Assembly (NCBI RefSeq): GCF_024662235.1
Contig: NZ_CP096276.1
Location: 3,906,001 to 3,970,000, forward strand
DNA: 64,000 nt
Direction: 5' to 3'
DNA from: Pimelobacter simplex
GTDB taxonomy: Bacteria > Actinomycetota > Actinomycetes > Propionibacteriales > Nocardioidaceae
Shown: in pieces, positions 55,098-63,616 of the stretch
How positions within the stretch are numbered: position 1 is the first letter of the stretch
Layout of the letters: each line of letters starts with the position of its first letter
Notes under the pieces: generated by a model
The model's database searches: none
Told to the model about the DNA's origin: nothing
The model's input: the letters and a program-made list of their open reading frames with translations, nothing else
Made by a program: the position numbers and the translations under genes

Positions 55098-55976
55098 TCA
55101 GCGCGGCCGGTGTCGCTCCACCGCGACGACCCGGCCCTTGCGCACGTGCAGGACGAGCATCTCGGCCGGCGCCAGCGGGGCGTCCGGGGCGAGCTCGACG
55201 CCCGCGGCGTCGAGGACCAGCGGGAGGACGGGGCGATGGGTGCACAGGACGGCGTTCTCGGCCGCGGACGGCGGGCCGTCAGGGTCGAGGAGGTCGTGGA
55301 CGAGCTTGGTGACCGGGCGCGGGGCGGCGTTCTCCTCGGTCAGCCGGGGGCGCAGGTCGAAGGCGTAGCCGGCGGTCTCGGCGTACGGCCGCACGGTCTG
55401 GACGCAGCGGGTGCTGGTCGAGGTGACCACCCGGGTCACGCCGTACGCCGCGAGGAGGGGGACCAGGCGGTCGGCCTCGGCCTCGCCGACCTTGAGCAGC
55501 GTGCGGCCGGCGTCCGGACCGCGCCAGGCCGCGCGGGAGCGGGCCTGGGCGTGGCGCAGGACGACGACCGCGTGGGTCTTGCGGCGGACCCGGAGGGCGT
55601 CGGCGAGGGTCTCCCGGTCGCGGTCGTAGGACAGCCGCTCGGGGGCCTCGTCGACGGGCACCCAGGCGACCTGGTCGATCTCCTCGTTCGGCCGGTACGA
55701 CGACACGTCGTCGTCGCCGACCACCCGGCCGGTCCAGTAGTGCACCGTCTTGCTCCGCCGGGCGACCGGGTAGCGCTGGGTCGGCAGCGGCGGGCCGAGC
55801 CGGACGTGGACGCCGGTCTCCTCGGCGACCTCGCGCACCGCGGCGGCGGTGGGGTGCTCGCCGCGGTCGAGCTTGCCCTTGGGGAACGACCAGTCGTCGT
55901 ACTTGGGGCGGTGCACGAGCAGCACCTCACGACCTGGACGGAATGCGACCACGCCGGCAGCGAGGATGTCGGGCAC
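55098..55976 (-). CDS. MutT1-like NUDIX hydrolase fused to histidine phosphatase
   Basis: 292 residues. The NUDIX box (GKLDRGEHPTAAAVREVAEE then TGV) is complete in residues about 33-55. The C-terminal half has VVLRHAQARSRAAWRG, an RHG-like phosphatase motif, TSTSTRCVQTVRPYA and LCTHRPVLP, as in mycobacterial MutT1, which sanitises 8-oxo-(d)GTP and degrades diadenosine polyphosphates. The GTG lies 6 nt after TACCCT. A small hairpin (55088-55110) spans the stop and may end transcription. Confidence 0.88.
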   Translation of the reverse strand: MPDILAAGVVAFRPGREVLLVHRPKYDDWSFPKGKLDRGEHPTAAAVREVAEETGVHVRLGPPLPTQRYPVARRSKTVHYWTGRVVGDDDVSSYRPNEEIDQVAWVPVDEAPERLSYDRDRETLADALRVRRKTHAVVVLRHAQARSRAAWRGPDAGRTLLKVGEAEADRLVPLLAAYGVTRVVTSTSTRCVQTVRPYAETAGYAFDLRPRLTEENAAPRPVTKLVHDLLDPDGPPSAAENAVLCTHRPVLPLVLDAAGVELAPDAPLAPAEMLVLHVRKGRVVAVERHRPR

Positions 55977-55981
55977 GGGCC

Positions 55982-55988
55982 TAGGGTA
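55982..55988. promoter_or_regulatory. Bidirectional leaderless promoter (mutT1-like / membrane-anchored protein)
   Basis: TAGGGT (55982-55987, plus strand) and TACCCT (55988-55983, minus strand) overlap by five base pairs in the sequence TAGGGTA. Gaps to the two GTG starts are 8 and 6 nt, and the starts are 19 bp apart. Confidence 0.6.
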
Positions 55989-55995
55989 TGCAACC

Positions 55996-57048
55996 GTGAC
56001 GCCTCGCCGCTGGATGGTCCTGGTCGTGGCGGTGGCCGTGCTCGCCGCCGCTGCCGTGGTGGTGGTCTGGCGGCTGCGCGGCGAGGACCCGAGCCGGTTC
56101 TCCGCGGCGGTCGCGCTGGCGCCGGCGTCGACCGAGCGCTACAGCTGGACCGACTGGGCCGGCGTCCGTGACGAGCTCGGTCTGGACCTGTCGGTCGACT
56201 CCACGCCCGACGAGGTCACCGACCTCCTCGACCAGGCCTACGACCACGACCTCGTGCAGATGACCGCGCTCGACCAGTCCGCCCCGAACATCCAGCGCGC
56301 GCTGGGCTTCTCCCCCGCCAGCATCGACTGGGAGCTGTTCACCCAGGGCCGCGACGGCGCGCTGGTGATCATGGGCCTGCCCGCGTCGTACGACATCGGC
56401 CGGCTGCGCGAGCAGCTGCGCTCCGCGGGCTTCGCCGAGCCCAAGGAGGCCGACGGCGTCTGGGAGGGCGGGGTGGACCTGCTCGAGCGGCTGGGCGGCT
56501 CGATCACGCCCGAGCTGGCCGCGCTCCAGATCGACGAGGAGGACCACCTGCTCGTCGGCAGCGACGACGCCGCCTTCCTCGCCCAGCGCACCGACCTGGC
56601 CCGCGGCGACGAGGACGACGCGGTGGCCGAGGCCGTCGCGGCGACCGGGCCGGCGCTGAGCGCGGCCGCCTACACCGGCGACCAGGCGTGCTCCGCGCTC
56701 GCCATGTCCGCGGCCGATCCGGCCGACCAGGGCCGGGCGAGCGAGCTGATCAAGGCGGCCGGTGAGGTGCACCCCATCGCCGGCTACGCGTCGGCGGCGC
56801 TGCCGGGCGGCGACGTCCGGGTGGCGATGGCGTTCGAGACCGAGGACCAGGCCCGGACCGACGCCGACACCCGCTCCCGGCTCGCGGCCGGGCCGGCGCC
56901 GGGCCAGGGCGGGAGCTTCCCCGACCGGTTCCGGCTGGGCAAGGTGGTCGCCTCGGGCTCGGTACTGACCATGGAGCTGCACCCGCTCCCGGGCACCTTC
57001 GTGCTCTCGGACCTGACCAGCGGTCCGGTGCTCTTCGCGACCTGCTGA
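55996..57048 (+). CDS. Membrane-anchored protein, unknown function
   Basis: 350 residues. A single N-terminal helix (WMVLVVAVAVLAAAAVVVVW) precedes a periplasmic region with RYSWTDWAGVRDELGLDLSV, an acidic middle and an FVLSDLTSGPVLFATC end. There is no lipobox; the single Cys near the middle (DQACSAL) and the last residue Cys could bond. No family recognised. The GTG lies 8 nt after TAGGGT; an in-frame start at 55849 would run through the neighbouring gene. Confidence 0.78.
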   Translation: MTPRRWMVLVVAVAVLAAAAVVVVWRLRGEDPSRFSAAVALAPASTERYSWTDWAGVRDELGLDLSVDSTPDEVTDLLDQAYDHDLVQMTALDQSAPNIQRALGFSPASIDWELFTQGRDGALVIMGLPASYDIGRLREQLRSAGFAEPKEADGVWEGGVDLLERLGGSITPELAALQIDEEDHLLVGSDDAAFLAQRTDLARGDEDDAVAEAVAATGPALSAAAYTGDQACSALAMSAADPADQGRASELIKAAGEVHPIAGYASAALPGGDVRVAMAFETEDQARTDADTRSRLAAGPAPGQGGSFPDRFRLGKVVASGSVLTMELHPLPGTFVLSDLTSGPVLFATC

Positions 57049-57085
57049 GCCGCCGGAGCGCCGGGAGGCGCCCACGGGGCGAGGA

Positions 57086-57235
57086 CTAGACCAGGCCGAC
57101 ACCGAGGATGCGGTCGATCTCCTCGGTCGTGAGGCGCTCGTCGGAGGAGCTGGCGGCGATGATGAGGTTCGTCGTCAGCTCGACCTCGACGAGCAGGTCG
57201 CCGTCCTCGAGGGTCACGTCGAACTGATCTGCCAT
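57086..57235 (-). CDS. 49-residue small acidic protein
   Basis: ATG with a strong GGAGGGG five nt upstream, 49 codons, TAG stop. The product, MADQFDVTLEDGDLLVEVEL to ITHRILGVGL-like end (DRILGVGLV), is acidic, with a beta-hairpin-like half (DVTLEDGDLLVEVELTTNLI) and a helix (TTEEIDRIL). No known family. It is too short for routine gene callers. It lies 37 bp beyond the end of the preceding gene and is followed by the cold-shock terminator. Confidence 0.72.
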   Translation of the reverse strand: MADQFDVTLEDGDLLVEVELTTNLIIAASSSDERLTTEEIDRILGVGLV

Positions 57236-57333
57236 GCGCCCCTCCCTTCAGGCCCCTACCCCGGCCAGCACATCGATCCGCCTCCATCCTCCCCCCAACC
57301 GGAGCGGGCAAACCCTAAAGTTCCGGAAAAATT

Positions 57334-57370
57334 CGTGAGGCCCCGCCGGGCGTACCGGCGGGGCCTCACG
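57334..57370 (-). terminator. Intrinsic terminator of the cold-shock gene
   Basis: Perfect 16-bp arms (57334-57349 and 57355-57370) around a 5-nt loop, followed on the minus strand by a U-rich run (ATTTTTCC). It is the one U-tract terminator of classical form seen, 32 bp after the csp stop. Confidence 0.85.
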
Positions 57371-57401
57371 GAAGACGCGTGGTCTCCTCGATCAGCGCGG
57401 A

Positions 57402-57605
57402 TCAGAGGGGACGGACGTTCTCCGCCTGGGGGCCCTTGGGGCCCTGGGTGACGTCGAACTCGACCTTCTGGTTGTCCTCGAGCGACTTGTAGCCGTTGGA
57501 CTGGATGGCGGAGTAGTGGACGAACACGTCGTCACCGCCACCGTCCTGCTCGATGAAGCCGAAGCCCTTCTCGGCGCTGAACCACTTCACGGTGCCCTGA
57601 GCCAT
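57402..57605 (-). CDS. Cold-shock protein (CspA family)
   Basis: 67 residues. [20 protein letters not shown] holds RNP1 (KGFGFI), and [12 protein letters not shown]2 (VFVHY); [14 protein letters not shown] is the usual end. It binds RNA and single-stranded DNA. ATG with AAGGAG about 10 nt upstream. The 288 bp between it and the next minus-strand gene leave room for a long 5' leader, as in other csp genes, but no promoter box was picked. Confidence 0.95.
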   Translation of the reverse strand: MAQGTVKWFSAEKGFGFIEQDGGGDDVFVHYSAIQSNGYKSLEDNQKVEFDVTQGPKGPQAENVRPL

Positions 57606-57893
57606 GCGCTCATTACTCCTTGTGTCGGGGCGAGAGCCGCCACCTCGACGGCCCGCAGCGGCTGCGATGACACGTCGCACCGACCGTGATGAGCCCACCA
57701 CAAACCAGGTACGCCGTCGGCCACAGACTCCGCAGGCGTTCACCTTCGAGAACTGCAGCCGCTGCGAAGTCGACCCTACCAATCCGAAGCGACAGCGGAA
57801 CCTCCTCGCCGACAGGAAGTTCGGTTCGATCATGAAGGTTCTGCGTCCCACCGATGACGCCGCGGAAAACCCCGCCCGGGGCCGCTCCCTGAG

Positions 57894-59510
57894 TCAGGAA
57901 CGGGTGGTCAGCACGTAGCCGGCGTACCCCGTGTCGCGAGCCTCGTCGCACAGCCGGCGGTAGTTGCCGAAGCCGCCGATGTAGGGCATGAAGGTGCGCT
58001 TCTTGCCCTCGATGTTGGCGCCCATGTACCAGGACGCGGCCTTGACGAAGAGCGTCCCCTCGGCGACCTCGCCGAGGTGGTCGGTCCACTTCTCGGCGGC
58101 GTCGCGGCGCGGCTCGGCCTGGTCGATCCCGTGCTCGCGGCAGTAGGCGATCAGGTCCATGCCCCAGTCGACCTGCTGCTCGGTGTGGGTGGACATGTTG
58201 GCCAGCACCGACGGACTGCCCGGGCCGTTGAGCGTGATCAGGTTGGGGAACCCGGCCACGCCCAGCCCGAGGTACGTCGTGGGCCCGGCCGCCCACTCGT
58301 CGGCGAGGACCGCGCCCCGCGCGCCCCGCAGGTCGATCGAGGTGAGCGCGCCGGTGAGCGCGTCGAAGCCGGTGGCGAACACCAGCACGTCCAGCTCGAA
58401 CGACGCGTCGGCGGTCTTGATCCCCCACGCGGTGACCTGCTCGATCGGGTCCCGGCGCAGGTTGACCAGCTCGACGTCGTCGCGGTTGTACATCTCGTAG
58501 TAGCCGGTGTCGGTGACGATCCGCTTGGTGCCGATCGGGTGGTCGGTCGGGATCAGGTCGGTCGCGACCTGCGGGTCGGCCACGATCCCCCGGATCTTGG
58601 CCTCGGCGAACTCCCGCGCGTAGTCGTTGGCGACCAGGTCGCTGCTCTGGTCGGGGAAGGTCTTGGCGAACAGGACGCCGCCCTCCTGCCAGCGCGCCTC
58701 GAACGCGCGCTCGCGCTCCTCGGGGCTGACCTCGGTCGCCTTCTGCGCGTGGGTGGTGCTCAGCGAGCCGGCCGGGGCGTAGCGCGAGGCCTCGCGGCGC
58801 TCGGGATAGGTCTCCTGGATCTCGCGCTGCTCGTCCTCGGTCAGCGGCCGGTTCCGGGCCGGCACCGTGTAGTTGGCGCTGCGCTGGAAGACGGTGAGCG
58901 ACTGGGCCTGCTCGGCCAGGAGCGGCGCGGCCTGGATGCCCGACGAGCCGGTGCCGATGAGGCCGACCCGCTTGCCGGTCAGGTCGACCGGCTCCTCGGG
59001 CCACTGCGCGGTGAAGAGCTGGGTGCCGGCGAAGTCGTCGATGCCCGGCAGGTCGGGCCGGTGCGGCGCGGAGAGGCAGCCGGTCGCCATCATCACGAAG
59101 CGGGCCCGGTGCTCGGTGCCGTCGTCCAGGGTCGCGGTCCAGGTCGAGGCCTGCTCGTCGAAGCGGGCCGCGCTCACCCGGCGGCCGAAGGTGAAGTGCC
59201 GGCGCAGGTCGTAGCGGTCGGCGACGTGGTCGAGGTACGCGCGGATCTCGGGCTGGGTCGCGAACCGCTCGGTCCAGCGCCAGTCCTTCTCGAGCTCGCG
59301 GTCGAAGGAGTAGGAGTAGTCGACGCTCTCGACGTCGCACCGCGCACCCGGGTAGCGGTTCCAGTACCAGGTGCCGCCCACGCTGTCGCCGGCCTCGACG
59401 CCGACCACGTCGAGCCCCTGCTCGAGGGCCCGATACATCGCGTAGATGCCGGCCAGGCCGGCGCCGACGACGAGGAGGTCGCGGACGGGGGTGTCGTTCG
59501 GTGCGTTCAT
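57894..59510 (-). CDS. Flavin-containing monooxygenase, Baeyer-Villiger type
   Basis: 538 residues. FAD motif VVGAGLAGIYAMYRA, the pattern GGTWYWNRYPGARCD, and the NADPH motif LIGTGSSGIQAAPL are typical of cyclohexanone monooxygenase-like enzymes. The BVMO fingerprint FxGxxxHxxxWP reads FAGTQLFTAQWP, with Phe where His is usual. It would turn a ketone into an ester or lactone; the His-to-Phe change makes this less certain. ATG overlaps the hydrolase stop by 4 bp, so the two are coupled. Confidence 0.86.
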   Translation of the reverse strand: MNAPNDTPVRDLLVVGAGLAGIYAMYRALEQGLDVVGVEAGDSVGGTWYWNRYPGARCDVESVDYSYSFDRELEKDWRWTERFATQPEIRAYLDHVADRYDLRRHFTFGRRVSAARFDEQASTWTATLDDGTEHRARFVMMATGCLSAPHRPDLPGIDDFAGTQLFTAQWPEEPVDLTGKRVGLIGTGSSGIQAAPLLAEQAQSLTVFQRSANYTVPARNRPLTEDEQREIQETYPERREASRYAPAGSLSTTHAQKATEVSPEERERAFEARWQEGGVLFAKTFPDQSSDLVANDYAREFAEAKIRGIVADPQVATDLIPTDHPIGTKRIVTDTGYYEMYNRDDVELVNLRRDPIEQVTAWGIKTADASFELDVLVFATGFDALTGALTSIDLRGARGAVLADEWAAGPTTYLGLGVAGFPNLITLNGPGSPSVLANMSTHTEQQVDWGMDLIAYCREHGIDQAEPRRDAAEKWTDHLGEVAEGTLFVKAASWYMGANIEGKKRTFMPYIGGFGNYRRLCDEARDTGYAGYVLTTRS

Positions 59511-60472
59511 CGAGGGGTCTCCCGGGTGGTTCGGTCGAACAGCGTGCGCAGGTCGGCGTAGAGCAGCTCGCGCGCGGAGTCTCCGGCGCGCAGCGTGAGG
59601 AAGGTCAGGGTGCCGTGGAAGAGGCCGGGATAGGTCCGGGCGACGACCGGCACCCCGGCGGCGGCCAGCCGGGCTGCGTAGGCCTGGCCCTCGTCGCGCA
59701 GCGGGTCCGCGGCGGTGATGGCGATGATCGCCGGGGCCAGGCCGGCATGGTCGGCGGCGCGCGCCGGCGCGACCAGCTCGGGCGGCTCCGGCAGCCGGCG
59801 CTCGGGCCCGAGGTACTGGTCCCAGTACCACTCCATGGTGGCCCGCGTGTTGAACCAGCCCTCGGCGTACAGGTCGTAGCTCGGGGTGTCGCAGGCCGGG
59901 TCGATGACCGGGCCCAGCAGCGCCTGGCCGGCCAGGACCGGCCCGCCGCGGTCGCGGGTCATCAGGGCGACGACGGCGGCGAGGTTGCCGCCCGCGCTGT
60001 CGCCGGCGACGACCACCCGGGCCGGGTCGGTGCCGAGCTCGTCGTGGCGCTCGCTCGCCCAGAGCAGGGCGGCGTAGGCGTCCTCGGCGGCGGTCGGCGC
60101 GGGGTGCTCGGGGGCGAGGCGGTAGTCGACCGAGACGACGACCGCGTCGACGCCGCGGGCGAGCTGGCGGCAGAAGCCGTCGTGGCTCTCGAGGTCGCAG
60201 AAGACGAAGCCGCCGCCGTGCAGGAAGACCACGAGCGGACGGCGTACGTCATCGGCGCCGTGCGGCCGGTAGACCCGGGCGCCGATCGTGCCGCCGGCGA
60301 CCGGGATGGTCACGTCCTCGGCGGAGCGGACGTCGTCGAGGTTGGCCGGCGGGACCTGCCGGGCCCGGGTCGCGGCACGCGCCTCGGCGCCGGTCATGGT
60401 GGCCACCGGGGGGAAGCCCTCGTTGAGCGCCGCCAGGAAGCCGGCGACCTCGGGGTCGAGCTGGTCGATCAT
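59507..60472 (-). CDS. Alpha/beta hydrolase (esterase/lactonase, HSL type)
   Basis: 321 residues. FLHGGGFVFCDLESHDGF, GDSAGGN, AADPLRDEG and LFHGT are the oxyanion, nucleophile, acid and histidine regions. Genes coupled to a Baeyer-Villiger enzyme often hydrolyse its ester or lactone product. The ATG at 60472 lies 6 nt after TACCTT (60479-60484), with a hairpin just upstream; a GTG at 60520 is inside that hairpin. It thus has its own promoter next to an upstream terminator. Confidence 0.84.
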   Translation of the reverse strand: MIDQLDPEVAGFLAALNEGFPPVATMTGAEARAATRARQVPPANLDDVRSAEDVTIPVAGGTIGARVYRPHGADDVRRPLVVFLHGGGFVFCDLESHDGFCRQLARGVDAVVVSVDYRLAPEHPAPTAAEDAYAALLWASERHDELGTDPARVVVAGDSAGGNLAAVVALMTRDRGGPVLAGQALLGPVIDPACDTPSYDLYAEGWFNTRATMEWYWDQYLGPERRLPEPPELVAPARAADHAGLAPAIIAITAADPLRDEGQAYAARLAAAGVPVVARTYPGLFHGTLTFLTLRAGDSARELLYADLRTLFDRTTRETPR

Positions 60473-60486
60473 GTCGCGAAGGTAGG

Positions 60487-60513
60487 CAGCGGCCCCGCCT
60501 CGCGGGGCCGCTG
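60487..60513 (-). terminator. Hairpin between SDR and hydrolase genes
   Basis: Perfect 12-bp arms CAGCGGCCCCGC and its complement with a 3-nt loop. It is 58 bp beyond the SDR stop and directly before the -10 box of the hydrolase gene. Confidence 0.65.
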
Positions 60514-60571
60514 ATGCCACTGTGCGGAACCGACATATTCCTATTCGAAATAGGTGCCGCCCGCCGGTCGG

Positions 60572-61348
60572 TCAGAGCGAGGTGAACCCGCCGTCGGCCA
60601 CGAACTCCGAGCCGGTGCTGTAGCTGGACTCCTCGGAGACCAGGAAGAGCACGAGCGCGCCGATCTCGGACGGGTCCGCGGCGCGCGCCAGCGGCTGGGT
60701 CTTGACCTGCTCGTGGGAGCGGCTGGAGCTCGCGGTCATCTCCGAGGCGACGATCCCGGGGTGCACCGAGTTGACCCGGATCCCGTCCGGGCCGAGCTCC
60801 TGGGCCGCCGTCTTGGTCATCCCGCGCACGGCCCACTTCGAGGCGACGTACCCGAGGATCCGGGAGTAGGCGACGAGCCCGCCGGTCGAGGAGATGTTGA
60901 CGATCGAGCCGCCGCCCCCGCGCCGCATCGACCCGATCACCGCCTTCATGCCGAGGAAGACGCCGACCTGGTTGACGTCGATGACGCGGCGGTAGTCGGC
61001 CTCGCTGAGCGTCTCGATCGGGTCGACGTGCACGATGCCGGCGTTGTTGACCAGCCCCCAGACCGGCCCGAACCGCTCCTCGGCCGCGGCGACGGCCTGC
61101 TGCCAGCCCTCCTCGCTGGTCACGTCGAGCGGCACGTACGCCGTGCGCTCCCCCAGCTCGGCGACCAGCGCGGTCGCGTCGTCCGCGAGGACGTCGGCGA
61201 CCACCACGCGCGCACCCTCGGCGACGAGCGAGCGGACGCACGCGGCGCCGATGCCGCGGGCGCCGCCGGTGACGATGACGACCCGGCCGGCGACGCGGCC
61301 GGTCGGGGTCGAGGTCGGGGACGAGGACGGGTGCTGGGTCGTGGTCAT
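60572..61348 (-). CDS. Short-chain dehydrogenase/reductase, alcohol dehydrogenase type
   Basis: 258 residues. VTGGARGIGAACV, NNAG, ISSTGG and YVASKWAVRG give the NAD site and the Ser-Tyr-Lys triad. The N-terminus MTTTQHPSSSPTSTPTG is a low-complexity leader. It resembles SDRs that oxidise secondary alcohols to ketones. It is in line with the monooxygenase and esterase genes, so a three-step alcohol degradation path is likely. A divergent gene starts 81 bp away. Confidence 0.86.
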   Translation of the reverse strand: MTTTQHPSSSPTSTPTGRVAGRVVIVTGGARGIGAACVRSLVAEGARVVVADVLADDATALVAELGERTAYVPLDVTSEEGWQQAVAAAEERFGPVWGLVNNAGIVHVDPIETLSEADYRRVIDVNQVGVFLGMKAVIGSMRRGGGGSIVNISSTGGLVAYSRILGYVASKWAVRGMTKTAAQELGPDGIRVNSVHPGIVASEMTASSSRSHEQVKTQPLARAADPSEIGALVLFLVSEESSYSTGSEFVADGGFTSL

Positions 61349-61429
61349 GGGCCCAATGAACCGGCCCCGACGCCCGGCCCGGGCCCGAGGTGCCGGTCAG
61401 CGGCACCCGCACCCCGCACACTGGGGCCC

Positions 61430-62401
61430 ATGACCTATGCGGCGCAGCCGGCGTGGCGCGCGATCCAGGAGCACCTCCCCGAGCGCTACCGGCTCACGCC
61501 CGCGACCGAGCCGGCCGAGGAGTGGTGGGAGCCGGAGGGGCCCGGCGGGCACCGGATCCACCTCGACACCTACCGCGCGCCGGACGCGCCGCTCAAGGTG
61601 ATCCTCTTCCACGGCGTCGGCACCAACGGCCGCCAGATGAGCACGATCCTGGGCCGCCCGCTGGCCGAGCGCGGGTACGAGACGATCGCGGTCGACATGC
61701 CGACGTACGGCGTCACGGAGGTCGCGCCCGGCACCACGGTGACCTACGCCGACTGGGTCCGGCTGGGCGTCGACCTGGTCGCCGCCGAACGGGCCCGGGA
61801 CGACCGGCCGATCGTGCTCTACGGCCTGTCCGCGGGCGGCATGGAGACCTTCCACGTCGCGGCGCAGGCGCCGCCGGGCAGCGGGATCGCGGGGATCGTC
61901 GGTATGACCTTCCTCGACCAGGACTCGCTGCGGGTGCGGGTCGCGACCGCCTTCGACCCGGTCACCGGGCTGCTCGGCCGTCCGCTCATGGCACTGCTGG
62001 CGCGCACGCCGCTGCGCCGGGTCCGGGTGCCGATGCGCTGGGTGAGCAAGATGCGCACCCTGGTCAACGACCGCGCGGCCAAGCGGGCGGCGTACGCCGA
62101 CCGGAGCTCGGCGGGCAACCTGGTCTCGGTCGCCTTCCTCGACTCCTACCTGAGCCACCGCCCGGCGGTGGCACCCGAGGACTTCGACGTCTGCCCGGTA
62201 CTGCTCACCCAGCCCGCCGCCGACCGGTGGACGCCGCTCGCGCTGTCGACGCCGTTCCTGTCGCGGATCACGAAGGTGCCGGTCACCACGGTGCTGCTCG
62301 ACGGCGCCGGGCACTACCCGATCGAGCGGCCCGGCCTGGACCAGATGGTCGAGGCGATCGCCGGGTTCTGCGCCGAGCGGGCCCGCGCGGAGCGGCGCTG
62401 A
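61430..62401 (+). CDS. Alpha/beta hydrolase
   Basis: 323 residues. LKVILFHGVGTNGRQMS (oxyanion region), LYGLSAGGMETFHV (nucleophile GLSAG), TFLDQDSLRV and a C-terminal GAGHYPIERPG (His) make a complete catalytic set. The substrate is unknown. ATG lies 7 nt after CACACT (61417-61422), the same box type as at ppk. It is convergent with the regulator gene (4 bp gap). Confidence 0.8.
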   Translation: MTYAAQPAWRAIQEHLPERYRLTPATEPAEEWWEPEGPGGHRIHLDTYRAPDAPLKVILFHGVGTNGRQMSTILGRPLAERGYETIAVDMPTYGVTEVAPGTTVTYADWVRLGVDLVAAERARDDRPIVLYGLSAGGMETFHVAAQAPPGSGIAGIVGMTFLDQDSLRVRVATAFDPVTGLLGRPLMALLARTPLRRVRVPMRWVSKMRTLVNDRAAKRAAYADRSSAGNLVSVAFLDSYLSHRPAVAPEDFDVCPVLLTQPAADRWTPLALSTPFLSRITKVPVTTVLLDGAGHYPIERPGLDQMVEAIAGFCAERARAERR

Positions 62402-62405
62402 GGGT

Positions 62406-63281
62406 TCAGACCAGCCGGTCGACGTAGGCGACGACCCGGTTGAAGAGCGCGGTGACGCCGGTCGGCGCGGTGGCCCGTGGGGCCGGGCTCTCGGCGAGCT
62501 CGTAGAGCAGCGACTGGGCCGCCAGGACGCCGGCGTCGGCCGCGACCGACGCGGCGACGCGGGCCGCATCGCGAACCGCGACGGGGTCGACGGTCCACAC
62601 CGCCTCGAAGACCCGCTCCCGGTCGGGGACCGTGCTCTGGCCCGGCAGCTCCCAGGCCGAGAGGCAGGCGGTCGCGTCGAAGGCGTCGCACACCACGGCC
62701 CACTCGCGCCGCATCGGCGCACGCGGGCCGAGCGCGGCGCGCACCGGTCCGTCGGCGTCCTCGGCGCCGCCGTCCCAGTGGTCGGCGAAGACGACGGCCG
62801 AGCGGGCGACCCGGGCCAGCTCGTGCCAGCGCGGGGCCGACGGGGCGTAGAACTCCGGGCGCTGGAACGCCCCGAACAGCACCGGCCGCTCGGCGACGGC
62901 GCAGCACTCGTCCTCGATCGCCCACGACAGCGCGATCAGCGTCGACTTGCGCAGCCGGTGGGGCGCGAGCGCCGGGTGCCGGCGCCGCAGCTCGGCGAAC
63001 ACCGACGGGCTCTCGGGCGGCGTGGTCGCGGCGGCCTCGGCGATCGCGACCTCGAGCCGGATGCCGGCGTCCTTGCGCCGCAGCACCTGGCGCACGAGGT
63101 CGACGTCGGTCTCGGCGTAGCGCCGGTGCCCGCTGGCCAGCCGGCGCGGGACCGGGAAGCCGTGCCGGCTCTCCCACATCCGCAGCACCGCCGGGCTGAC
63201 GCCCGAGCGCCGGGCGAGGTCGCCGATCGTCAGGTCGCCCCCGACGGCCGGGGGTTGCGCCGACTCGGTGCCCTGGTCCAT
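62406..63281 (-). CDS. MerR-family regulator with DICT-like sensory domain
   Basis: 291 residues. An N-terminal MerR helix-turn-helix (TIGDLARRSGVSPAVLRMWE, PVPRRLASGHRRYAETDVDL) is followed by a roughly 190-residue part with RKSTLIALSWAIEDECCA, PVLFGAFQRPEFY and VVFADHWDG, as in DICT-domain regulators, proposed to sense light or redox. ATG lies 6 nt after TATGGT (63288-63293). It is divergent from the sigma-like and NAD-binding genes, its probable targets. Confidence 0.82.
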   Translation of the reverse strand: MDQGTESAQPPAVGGDLTIGDLARRSGVSPAVLRMWESRHGFPVPRRLASGHRRYAETDVDLVRQVLRRKDAGIRLEVAIAEAAATTPPESPSVFAELRRRHPALAPHRLRKSTLIALSWAIEDECCAVAERPVLFGAFQRPEFYAPSAPRWHELARVARSAVVFADHWDGGAEDADGPVRAALGPRAPMRREWAVVCDAFDATACLSAWELPGQSTVPDRERVFEAVWTVDPVAVRDAARVAASVAADAGVLAAQSLLYELAESPAPRATAPTGVTALFNRVVAYVDRLV

Positions 63282-63295
63282 GCTCACACCATAAA

Positions 63296-63333
63296 CCTAA
63301 ACAACTTGCTGAGGTATCTGTTTAAGTTGAGGA
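63296..63333. promoter_or_regulatory. Possible operator between the MerR-DICT and sigma-like genes
   Basis: CCTAAAC (63296-63302) and GTTGAGG (63327-63333) form an inverted repeat with one mismatch about 24 bp apart, in an AT-rich stretch unlike its surroundings. This is where a MerR-type regulator would bind between divergent promoters. No experimental support. Confidence 0.4.
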
Positions 63334-63340
63334 GGCGACG

Positions 63341-63616
63341 ATGAGCGGCACCCGGACCGGTCCGTGCCCGACCGAGCTGCGCCTGCTCCTCGACCGAGCG
63401 GCGGCCGGCGACGGCGCGTCGTTCGCCCGCCTGTACGACCTCACCTGCGACCTCGTGTGGCGCCTCGAGCTGTGCCGGCACCGCGACCCCGTCGCTGCCG
63501 AGGAGGCCATGCGCCGCCGGTACGCCGCCGCCTGGCGCCACGCGGCGGCCCAGCCCCGCTCGGGCCGCTCGCCCCAGGCCTGGCTGCTGAGCCTCGACCC
63601 GGCGGCAGCGCCGTGA
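63341..63616 (+). CDS. Sigma-70 region-2-like protein lacking region 4
   Basis: 91 residues. LLDRAAAGDGASFARLYDLTCDLV, RHRDPVAAEEAMRRRY and GRSPQAWLLSLDP follow the region 2 layout of ECF/SigK-like sigma factors, but the protein ends before region 4. It may be a stand-alone sigma-2 domain, an anti- or co-factor, or a remnant. ATG has GAGGAGG about 6 nt upstream. The stop overlaps the next start (GTGA). Confidence 0.68.
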   Translation: MSGTRTGPCPTELRLLLDRAAAGDGASFARLYDLTCDLVWRLELCRHRDPVAAEEAMRRRYAAAWRHAAAQPRSGRSPQAWLLSLDPAAAP

